NCBI GenBank assembly: GCA_963855995.1
Contig: OY979722.1
Location: 3,348,001 to 3,412,000 of the forward strand
Direction: 5' to 3'
From: Muricea muricata
Lineage: Eukaryota > Cnidaria > Anthozoa > Malacalcyonacea > Plexauridae
DNA length: 64,000 nucleotides
The first letter of the stretch is position 1, and each line of letters starts with the position of its first letter. Below are positions 51,701 through 63,700 of the stretch, piece by piece. The translations under genes and the position numbers were made by a program. The notes under the pieces are model-generated. The model did not search any database and was not told the origin of the DNA. It was given only the letters and a program-made list of their open reading frames with translations.

Positions 51701-54700
51701 CGTGTTGAAACTATAGGTAATGACAGCCCACAGTTAATAGAAATCCTATTTCTATTAACTGTGGACAGCCATGGGGTCGACCTGGCTGGTGATATATGGA
51801 AATGGTTTATGAAGCCAAGAAGCCGCCTGTCTCAATTGCTTTATCTCTGTAATCAGTACAGGCTGATATTACTTGACACACGACACGAGAGACTGAATCA
51901 GAGTTAAAGGGACACCATGCTATGCTTATGTCATCGTTTGTATGTCCGTTTTTCAACTACTCGTTATCGCGTGACCGTTTATCAAGGCGACGGATGCAAC
52001 GGAGTGTCGATGTATCTGCACAGAAAACAAAGTCTGCCTTGGTTACAGAAGAGATAACAGAGACTAACGCTTTTTCCACATCAGCCAAGGTGACAATCCA
52101 GTGTTTTGAAACTTCTTCCAGAAACTTCCTATCCACAGGAATGCTTACCACAGCTCATTCACAGTTAGGCCGGTCTGGCCATAGCTAAAGGTCATACAAA
52201 ATTCTAAGCGGGCTTAGCTCTAATGTGTAAAATAACTTTATTAGGCCTGAACTTACTGAGCGACTATATTTCAGCGTGTTTGTATCCTTTCTTCGTGTAA
52301 GGAGCATTTATTATAAATGGATACCCAAGCTACTTTAGTTATATTTTTTTCGAGGTTTTATTATAGAATGTCCAATGGAAGATTTGATAGCATTTGTTGA
52401 AGTGTCGTATTTATTTATTTATTTGTATTAGTATGAAAAGAATGTCTTTAAATATATCATATTACCCCGTATGTGGACCTTTATATAAATATGTTGATCA
52501 TTTTGTTATGAATTTACTTTGACTATTTTACGCAAAAATACAGCAATTAAAAACCAGCAGGGGACTCCGTGGTTGAGTACTTGAGTGGTTCTAGGTACCG
52601 CTTGGCCACGCGACAGGAAAACTACTTATGGCTACAACACAATAATAATAATAGTGTGTGTTTGAAAGGAAGGTCAGTGACGCTCAGATTAAGATTATAT
52701 TGCTAGCATGTGTGGACTGATGTGTTAATAGGAACTGCACAGGTTGACAGACTTCATATTAGACTGTACCCACCGTTCATAATGCTCAGACCATCGAGAA
52801 TTTACGAGGCCCACGCTATTAAGGCGGCCACCCAGTGTTCCATGCACAATTACTACCATGTGAATTCTGGCTCCAGCTTTAACTCGATTCAACTCCCAAC
52901 CCTTTAAAACTGCCAGCTACCTATAACTAACTGAGTTATCACGAGGCTGCTAATCAGTGACCAGCTAACTGGAACGACATGGAAGTGGGGAAGACTTTGA
53001 TACATCATTGAGCAGACAATCAGAGGAATGAAATGATAACACAAACTTGCTGACACGACACCACACGCCTGTTTGACACGCTTCACTTTATCCACACTCC
53101 AGGACTTTGTATTTCCATATTTTTTAAACAAGTATCAACAACTATCGAGGTTAAAACTTCTTTTGGGTGAAAATAGCAAAAAGCCCAACGCCGAACGTTT
53201 GCCTTCGTTTTGAGTGCCGAGAAATACCGCCACTGATGTAGTTACAAAAGTTTCACCTCAAAAATAATGTTGTCTTGGTTTGAAATGTACGAAAACAAAG
53301 TCCAGAAATATATTTGAAACAAAACAAAACAAAACAAAACGAAACAAAACAAAGAAGCGCACGACACAAGCATCGACTCAAGCATATAAAGCATAAAAAA
53401 TAACAGAGCATCCGTTGATCATTCTATGTAGAAAAGTTTATATTTAGTGGCCATGCGCTAACGAGCGCACATATCTGTCACCCGTCTCTTTTGGAATAAA
53501 CAGTGATTATGGCTTGTTATTGGTTTACGTGTTTGTAACCGCAAAATATGCTAAACAGTAACGGATATGGCGACTAAAAGTCACTTAAAGTCCATCAAAC
53601 AGACATGCGGATTAAATTAACGGATAAACGGCGTTTGCCTGCACGCATTTGCTCTTTTCTAGAAGTTTGTGTAGCCTAGTAGACTAATTGGAGCGCTGAT
53701 ACATCATCTTTCTGCAATACCATGATGGTATAATAGCAGTTGTCACACAAACCGCGCATGCGGAAATTTCAAATCATCAGACGACGGTGCAATGTCTAAA
53801 TTTCCGTGACTAAAAAGGATGTTTTTAATACGAATGGACCTTTAACCTTTCAGACGAAATCTTGAAAAAAATCGAAATAGGAAAAAATATTACCACAGCT
53901 TGAAAGAGCATCCTAAACTTAGTAAAATCGCAAAGTTTGGTTGTAAACTATAGAAAATATAGCCTTGTCTTGTGAAGTTGGCGAATTTTCTGTAGTTTCG
54001 TCTAAAAGGTTAAAGGTCCGGCCATTCCTGTGCAAATTCTGGCTTGCCAACTTTCATGAACTCGCGTCTGCGTTTGATCGTAAGGTTAAAAGCTTCCCTT
54101 TCAGTAGAATTCACTGTATTTTCAGTTATCTGCCAAACGTGCATTTCAAGAAATTCTGAAATTCTATGTCTTGGCGTACGTCTTAATCAGATGAAGTCAG
54201 AAAACGCGTCATTACGAATTCACGACAAATAATTTAAATTTGATTTCCCACACGTACGAACTAAATTGAATTAAAAGTTTTAAAACTGACAATAGTTGGA
54301 TAAAAATAAAGTCATTCTGTAGAGGCAAAGCGTCTCCTTGCTGACAGAATCTGACAAACATTAACGCCATTTTTCAACAGTCAACTTTATGAGCTCAAAT
54401 ATTTTTCATTTTATTCACATATAATGTTTTATTTCATTATATTTAATTGGGGTGGCCATATCTCCGAAGAGTTTTTCAATGAGGCCCTGCCCAAAAACAC
54501 ATAACAATACAGCTATAGATAAACAGAGTACAATTAAATAGTAAGAATTTAACCTATAAAATATACTAAAACTAATGATATGTACATAGCAAGGTTATCC
54601 TAGATACATAAATGTGTTACTCTCAGACAATTTTCCCAAATTTTCAAAGTTAACTTTATGATTTCCTGGCTAACACCCTGATGGCATTTTTTGTTATTTG

Positions 54701-57700
54701 CACTGCATGTATTTAAACCGTTTTTTGCATACACGGATTGCTTAAAAAATGCGAAAAAATCGTATCGCCAAATCGCGTCCGGTGTGTCTGAGTTTTTAAT
54801 AAAACCGACCTTGTCAGCAGAAAACAAAAACAGCCATTAATTAACAACATTGATGTCATCGGTTGAACTGTTATCTACAGCACACACGTGCCTAATTTAC
54901 TCAAAGAACGCGCATTTATCTACAGTATATTTAACATTTAGTCGCCGAAGGCGAGATGATCACAAGCCTCAATTCACTGAGCCGAAGGCAAGTAAATATA
55001 GGCTTGTAATCACTAAACCTGAGTTATATGTTTACACGTAAAGCTACGGTTACACATGCGATTTTTATCTCGCGCTGGCAAAGCAGCTGGTTCGCAAATT
55101 TCATCGCATTGCCGGCGCGACTGAAATGACAACACGTGCAATGGAATTTTTTGAGCGCATATCAATCAGACTAGTCCCCAGCCCTCTTTTTCATTAGCAC
55201 TGCCGTCTACTTGCAAGCTTCATTTAACCTTTCGACGGATAGGCGTTCTTAGGATGTGAAATTTTTTCGCGAGAATCTAGATTCTATATTTCTGGCCAAG
55301 TGCCTTTATTGCGAGTTTTTCTCTTTCTTTGCTTTTTAAATACATGATTGATATGGAATCAAAACGCGGGATTCTTTTGGTGGAATGAGATTAAAAAAAT
55401 CAAATCTTCAGGCGTTATTTTCTCAGTGACTGTGAACACTTTTGTGATGTCTTAAATGTTGTGAAAACGAAAGAAACAGGACACACGAGTCCCGAAAAAC
55501 AGTTTTATCCTCCACTATTTCACTACTCGAATTTCATTGGCTGATGGTTTGAGCAAGTAACACGCGCGTAATATATATTCTGGAAAAAATCGCACGCGGT
55601 AACCTTAGCTTAATGATCAACACAACTTTATAAAAAGATCATTTCAAATTTATTACTGTGTAACAAAAAAAAGCTATAGTCACTGGCCAGTGACTATATC
55701 ACATTCTGAGATGGTTAAGCCTGAGCAATGTAAATGCAGGAAAACCAATACTCACCTGTAAATTTATACTAAATAGCAACAAATGTACTATAAGTGCAAG
55801 ATAAAGTATTATCCTACCTTGATGAGGTTGTAAGCTGACAGGTGAAAAAGTACTGCTGGCGTTTTGCAAGTCTTGTTGATGTTTCTCAAACGCCTTTTCC
55901 AACTAGGAAAAATAATTGGTAATTCAGTTAGTAACGCTAGGAACGAGAGATAGTGACCGAGATTTTATAGGACAAGTTAGTTAGGAAGGTTGTTTTTGTG
56001 CAAAACGATCTTGGTTTTCTGTGCTTTTGACTGACCGTACGCCTTAGCTGGAAAAATAATGAAGCATATACTGTATAATTATTCTATACCTCTAAAACAA
56101 GTCCTGAATTAGTTTAAAATTATGCTTACATTGGTTACATTAAGATATTTTCCAATGTTTGAATTGAGTAAAATCGCCAATCTTTCTTGCGCAAGTTGTC
56201 CAACCAGCAAGGACCTACATGTGATGAATTAAGTAATGAGTAGAAGGGTTTTGGATAAATAGAATAATAGATTGTAATCTTCTCATTCGGGAGGAAGAGG
56301 GGAGGGGGAGAGGTGAGAGCGAACAGTACTTACGAGTAATTGAAATCTATAAATCGAGAATGAGCAAGAACTTGATGCAAGTTGTGGATTATACCGACTT
56401 CATAAAAGTTTGTCATCAAATTACATCAAGCCCGTTGGCTTCATCATTTTGCATGAAGCTGCAAGTGGAAAGTGGGAATCAGATTGATGCATGCGCCAAG
56501 CGACTCGTTATTCACATGCAGACTTGCTGCAAGCTGTTAAAAGAACTTGCACCAAGCTTGTGAATAAATGCAATCAACTTGCATCAAGTCTGTTGACAGC
56601 CTGTTTTACTGGCGATTTGAGATCACGCATTGAGTAAAGTCCTTTTGGCGAATAATACTGAAGTGCTAATACTCACGCTATCGCAGACTCCAATCGCAAT
56701 AAAATTAAACCATTATTCTCGGATTTCTGTTTCTCGTTCAAAAGTGCCACTGAATCAACGAAATGCTACAGTATGTGTGGTAAGAATGTAAAAAGAATTA
56801 ATAGAATCATACTAGGATGCTAATGCAAAGTGGCTACTCTACGTGGCTACTCTACTCGCTATTTATTTCTCGATTGATAGCAAGTAGCAAAACAACAATT
56901 TTCTTGCGTATTTTTTCAATTCAAAGACAATATGTAGCATCATTTTTAACAAAATGACTTAAAAATCAATTATTTATCTCAGTTACTCGCGCTCAATTTC
57001 TATGCGTTGAAATCTCGAGCTCGCATAGAAATCTATCTCGAGCTCGTAATCTTATTGTTAATTAGTCCCTGGTATAAATTCGCATGTGATATCAATATCA
57101 CTTTAATGTTGCGGAATCACTACTTAAATTTACCACAGCAAATCTTTCGAACCGCAGGCTCGGATCTTCATCATTGCTAATAACGCTTCAAAAGCTTTAT
57201 GATCATAAATTTACGTGGCGTAATAGTGTCATAAAAATAATTATTATAAAATGTGTCCCAAAATGTTATTATTATTATTAAGCCACAAGGGCAGGGTCAC
57301 CACAACAGCGTGAGCCAATTACTGTGGGCCCGTATTACCTATCCCACCCTGTCAACATTCCCTGTGCGAGGAAACCGGAGTACCCGAAGAAAACCAACGA
57401 CTTTCGGCAGAGCGTTGACTATACTCATCCCACCTGAGGACTGGGTTCGAGTCCACCTTACTGGGAATCGAACTCGAAACCTTAGAGGTGAAAGGCAAGT
57501 GGTCTGACCACGTTATGCCTCATGCTACCGTTTCTCGCATATGAAACATGTTTGATATGAGAAAAAAGGTTGCTTGACGAAAAAAACTTAACCTGCGTGG
57601 CAAGCTATCACCCGAGCTAACAGGCACGAGAAACTTTTGCCCAAGATATGGCAAACTCATTACTGAAACCAGACTAACTTACATCAATGAAGCATTTGAA

Positions 57701-60700
57701 TTGCTCCCCAGTAGAATTTTCTAACATTTTCCAAAATTCAGGATCGACACATCGCCCAGCCAAGAGATTTCCTGTCGTGTTACAGCAACAAACTTTCCAT
57801 GGTAAAGTTTTATCAGCACGGAAATTTTGTTGAATATATCTGACAACGTCTGCTTCAAGACATCTTTTGAATGTGTACGGTACTTGCTGCTCCGCGTTGT
57901 CTTTTATTAGTAACGGTACAAGATTCTGAAGAAAACGAAGCCAGTTGTTACACTGTATAACAATAGCATACTATAGCATACTATAGCATACCATACCATA
58001 CCATGCCATACCACATCACACCATACCATACCATACCATACCATGCCATGCCATGCCATGCCATGCCATGCCATGCCATGCCATGCCATGCCATGCCATG
58101 CCATACCACACACCATACCACACACCATACCATACACCATACACCATACACCATACCATACCACACCACACCACACCACACCACACCACACCACACCACA
58201 CCACACCACACCACACCACACCACACCACACCACACCACACCACACCACACCACACCACACCACACCACACCACACCACACCACACCACACCACACCACA
58301 CCACACCACACCACACCACACCACACCACACCACACCACACCACACCATACCACACTACACAAAACCACACACCACACCACACCACACTACACCACACCA
58401 CACATCACCATACCACACCACACCAAACACTATCACACCATAGACACCATGGTACAGTATATTAATTCACCTTGTAGCCATCATATTTGCATTGTTCCAT
58501 CTGACTCATCAGTGATTGAGAACTCACAAGATCCTCCCGTATAGGACAATGCAGGAGAGAGCAACATGCTGTGTAGTACCCAGACAGACACTTCTTGTCC
58601 ACTGTGTAAAATGAATTGTTTACACACTGAAAAAAAAAGCAACAAGTTAGACACCAAGTTAACACTGAGTGATAAGGAATAAGAACTTAAACATTTTTAC
58701 AGATAATAGGTAATTCAAATTAATGGACAACTCCAATCGATTGAGAAGGGAAAGACAAGAATACTAGACGAGAATGGACAGTCTTAAAGGACGTTTATAT
58801 TCAGCAATAAATGGTAACGCCGGAAACATGAACAAAGGCTATCAGTACAGCTAAAAAGAGCATCTTAAAATTAGTAAAATGGAAAAGCTTGTTGCGAAAT
58901 GTGATAAAATACCGAAACTTTACCCTTGTAAAGTTTGCAAAATTTGTATGCTCTTTCCAGCTGTGTTGATAAACATCGTTCTTCTTATTTAAATTAAAAT
59001 TTAGTCCATAATCTGATTTCATAAAAGCGGTCTTAACTAGTATTTTACATCAACGTTAAATACAGCATTCTTCAGACAGTTTATGAATAATCTGTATAAC
59101 AATTTTGTGTACTTTGAAAGGATTGCTATTGACCACAAATTATGTGTAACCATATTAAACTGTGAGTATTCTACCCTCGGTACATTTACCTGTACACCTG
59201 AACATGTTTCGAACAGATTCTTGGCTTTCTCAATGTTTCCCTTGTAAAAATACAGTGTGGCGAGATCAAAGCATATCTGACCAATAATAGACTGACTCGT
59301 CACTGTCTTTGTCTCTGAAGTATCCATAACTTCATCTGTTTCTTTCCCGCCAGACAAACCTTCATCTCTTAGTTCACGTTCAGGTTTTTTGCTAAAATGA
59401 AAGCCAAACAGGTAAAAAAATACTTCTCTAATATTTTACTCTAGTGCCATTATTTTTTGTTAGTAGCTATACCTTTTAAAGCAAACCTACATATCTAAAC
59501 ACCCCTTGGTCTCAGTGATCTAAACTTAAATCGTTATTCACAATTTGCGATTGTAAATTGCGTATTTACTTGTAAACCGGCTCAACTAAATAATGTATAT
59601 CCGGTTTAATTTATAACCTGATCAGAAGTTGTTAGTCTCACCACGGTATATTCACCCCCTCCCAAATTGATCAAATTGAACTAACAGTTTGGAAACAGCT
59701 AATTTTGGAAGATCCTATTTTCAGTTGGAAAAACAATGCCTGCTGGTTCCTTGCGTACATTATAGATCTGCATCTTGGGCCAGTTGCATGAAAATTTGGT
59801 AACGCTATCCGCTGTTGTATAGCATTTTTTCAAACCACACGTGAAATTATGAAAAAAGCGATGACACCAGGGATACTAAACTCACAAGAGGAAAGAAGTG
59901 ACTTCAACTCGAAAATAGCCGATTTTAAGAGGCAAAAAGTGACTTTAACTCGAAAATACTGGACTTTAGCATTGGTTTTACAAGTTGCCGAGTATGCTTA
60001 GCATAAGTTTGAGAAATTCAATATCCGCTGGATGGCGCTATTCAGCTTAGTTTCCTACAACGGACTATATACTGTATATAAGTATCACATGTAAATTTTA
60101 CTGCAGATTATAAACATATTAACATTTTGATTGGCCACCTATTATCTTCATCATTTTCTGTTGATGTTTTCAAGGGTGGAAGCACAGGAAATGTTAGATC
60201 ATCTTTCCAAGCTGTAGCTTGTTCCAACACTTTTATTGCCATTACTTCTTCACCTTCAATCTGGAAATGCAAAATACAACAGTAAAAAAAAACAACTTTT
60301 GCTTCCTAAGCTGAAGCTGATGCAAAATCTTTACTATCTAACAGCTCAGTCTACTTCTGAAGTCCCATTTACATCAAGCTGTCAAGTTAGGGACCACTCA
60401 GCATTTAGGAGGAGGGGAGGGGGGGCTGGTAATTTTTCAACATCTATATATATCATTTTCTTGGGTTCAATTTTTGTGGCCCACCCCTTGTTGTTAGACC
60501 CAAAATTATGACCCCCCCTAGAATTCAACTTTTTCTCTCAATATCTGTACATCTGAACATGAACATTTCAGATTAAATATCAGCTCTGTCATACAACAAT
60601 ATACTTTTATTATATTAAAAGACGACTGTATTTCCATGGTGTTTAATGTTATGTTCACATGTTATGTAAAAACAAACTAAAAAATAAATTACACGAAAGG

Positions 60701-63700
60701 TGAAGTGAGATTTAGAGTCTTTCATAATTTATTCACAATTTAAGTTAGCCCACCCTTTCCTTATTAACAATTGCATTGGCCCACCCCCCAAATCTATTTT
60801 TAAAACTCTGGCCCACCCTCCAAACCAACCAGCCCACCCTCCCCCCCCTTATCACCCCTGGTCACTTATTAGATTGGAGGCCAGAATGAAACTAATATGC
60901 AGTTTCAACCAACTTCATAACTCCAACCTACAAACTTCAGATGAAAGCATGACACAAAACACAAAAGGACTTCCTTTTTATCTAGTTTACAAAACTGTAG
61001 TTTCACCCTGCCTTTATCAAGGTCTGTCCAGCATGGCTATGTTTGGAATTGGGCCAAAGGATTTTCATTACTTTTCACCACTTAACTATGAAGTTATTCT
61101 ACCGTAAATGAACAGCATACCTTCTCTATTAACTTTTCTATTTCATTCTTTTCATTTTTTGCATCTGCAGGAGTCCTTGAAAATTATCAATTAAAAGTAA
61201 TATTACAGGATTTTTAAACAGTTACCGACAATTGAAACTTTAAAACATGAAGCTATCGCACAGACACACGTAAAAGTATTTTTACTGTAGGAGGACGGAT
61301 GGGGAGGGCTCACACAAATAAATTGTCAACTGTAACATGATATAATATATATCAAACATAATGTAATTATGTAGGTAAGTAATAAATGTATAATAGACAA
61401 ATATCCAGTTATGAATCATAATAAATGTATAATAATATATATTTATATAATAAATTGTAAATATTAAGTACTTTGTAAGTATCAGACAGTACTAAATTTT
61501 TTATCATCATCTGATGTGACTTTGTGGGGGTATTTTCTGGGTGGAGGTATTTGATGCAATGGTAAAGAATCAATAAATTTAAGTCTACAAAACATTTTGT
61601 AAAAATGAAAAGCGTTACTAAGCATTGGCTGCTGTGAACATTTTGTTTGACTTACTCATTAGTTTTATTGTCAGTTAATTTTGAGGAGCTTTGGTCGACA
61701 ACTGCTCTGACAATCCTAACGAATATAAGAACATAAAAAGTTTATTTTTATTATTATTACTTAACACCACTACAAGCACAGACCCTTTCTTATGACAGGC
61801 CTAATCACTCAAAGCTCAACATACCATCTATAATACAAAAGTAAAGGAAATACAGCACTCTTCTCAACTTTAACTAATTCTGGTGCTCCTTTACCATGCT
61901 ACAAAACATATTAAGTAAAAAATGTTTGAAAGCATTCCAATTTAATAAAAATATTCCAATTTTTTCCCTATATATACACGACTTAACTGTAGCAAATTGT
62001 ACTGGTATTTCACATTGTCAAAGACTTAATCAATAAGGATTCAAGGGTTAATATGGTTAGGAGCTTTGGGCATATTAATTAATGCATAGTATACTAAGCT
62101 AACAAAATATATGAATAAAAACCTCCATATCTTTATGAAACATTTCCACCAGTTCTTTTAATAGCACATACTGCACATATAATGGAAGCCTGTAAACAAC
62201 ATTTGAATCAAATATTAATTGGCAAAAGAAAAATTGTTTATTTATTTAACAATTCTTATACTGTAATTAAAAGAGAAAATTATTTTTAACGATCGAAGTA
62301 CAACAATTTTAACATGAAAACATAAATATATTAACTAAATCAGTAGTGTCCTGCATTATGCAAATAACCTCAGAAACACAATGGTAGAAATTAGACAAAA
62401 ACTACCGGTACCGGTGTATTATTATATATTAACTAACCCTGCTTCCAAAACACCTAAATTCCAATCCAAATATGATGCAACATGCAAAGCAAGTAACAAC
62501 AATGGTTCCTTTCTTTTAGGATCCGTTTCGCCAGCATCTTGTTTTTCTTGGCCATTCTTGGCAGCACTTTCCTTTTTTGTCTGGACAAAAATAGCAGGAA
62601 TTAACAATACTTACATGCAAACATCTCTAGAAATACCTGTACCACACATTCAAATGATCGAACAGATCTCCTTTCATGGCGGAAAGCACACCTAAAACCT
62701 TTGCATCACTATCCCAATGCACTGCTGTGTAGTCAAGTCAGTTTGAGTGTTATTTTGGATACAATATATAAGATACAGTAGAGTCTAGGTACTTTGATAT
62801 CAATGTATTCTTAAATTTAATCATGATTTTCGGCATGTATGTTGGTATGTAATTCCACTGAGTGCATGTGTATTAAGTGTAAATCAATTTAGCTGGTGAG
62901 TCCATATTTTTATATTGTGTTTCAAATCAAATTGTGACCATCACCCCCCCCCCTCTCACCACGCATTTGACTACACTTACACTTATTGGCTTGATTTATA
63001 CTAGAGACAGACAATCTGTCAGGATGAACTTGGTCATAGAAAAAGATAGTTTGTCTGATGATTCATCTGTGTGTAAGTGTGAAGAAGCAGATGGATCATA
63101 GGCAGATACTATAGCTTGTTGCTTGTGTAGTTCATCTGAATAGTTCATCTTGTGTTTATACTTAGACAGATGATCTGTCACACAGATGATCCATCAAGAT
63201 GGATCATCTGTCCATTGTATGAATCAGGCCAGTTTCTTCATACATACCCAAGGTGCAGTGCATCCAGATTTTTCAAGAAATTGTGTAATAAGCTGCTCTG
63301 CTGATGGGACTGAAAATCAAAAACCTTTGTGAATTCTTGTTTTTCTTTACTTGTTTCATTTAAACTATACAAGATGGTTCAAGCAGGCAGACACATGAAA
63401 ATACAATAAATTTGAATTTATGGCAACCTAAATCTAGAGTAGTGGGGTGCTCAGCCAACCCTAGTGCCGAATATCATTGGTTACTCAGTTACGCATTCTG
63501 CAATGATGGTTATTTAGCCGTTAGCAGGATTTGTGGTAATTTTATTTAATAGTGATATTATTACTGAAATTACTATATCTCACTTTTCTGCTATTTTTGT
63601 TTTATCATGACCCCCCCCCCCTCCCCCCATCTCTGGATAGGGGGTGCACACCCCCACCCAGTAAATCCATCCTTTCCTAAATCTGTATAATTACATCCTC

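Larger units (their letters stand above)
47400..55817. other. INTS8 intron 14, remainder
   Basis: About 8.4 kb without a supported gene. Open frames here (for example 50470-50865, 51922-52188, 52904-53131) have no recognisable domains. It contains the hairpins at 48412-48475 and 49471-49673, tRNA-like B-box sequence near 48735-48750, an AAAAC microsatellite at 53317-53353, and GCCGAAGGC-loop repeats near 54900-55020. Confidence 0.5.

Noticed and set aside
57966-58450. CRISPR-like array
   Set aside because: Contiguous 5-base tandem units with no spacers, in an animal intron.
57907-58544. Six long overlapping ORFs on both strands (up to about 160 codons)
   Set aside because: All are translations of the stop-free 5-base satellite in INTS8 intron 10.
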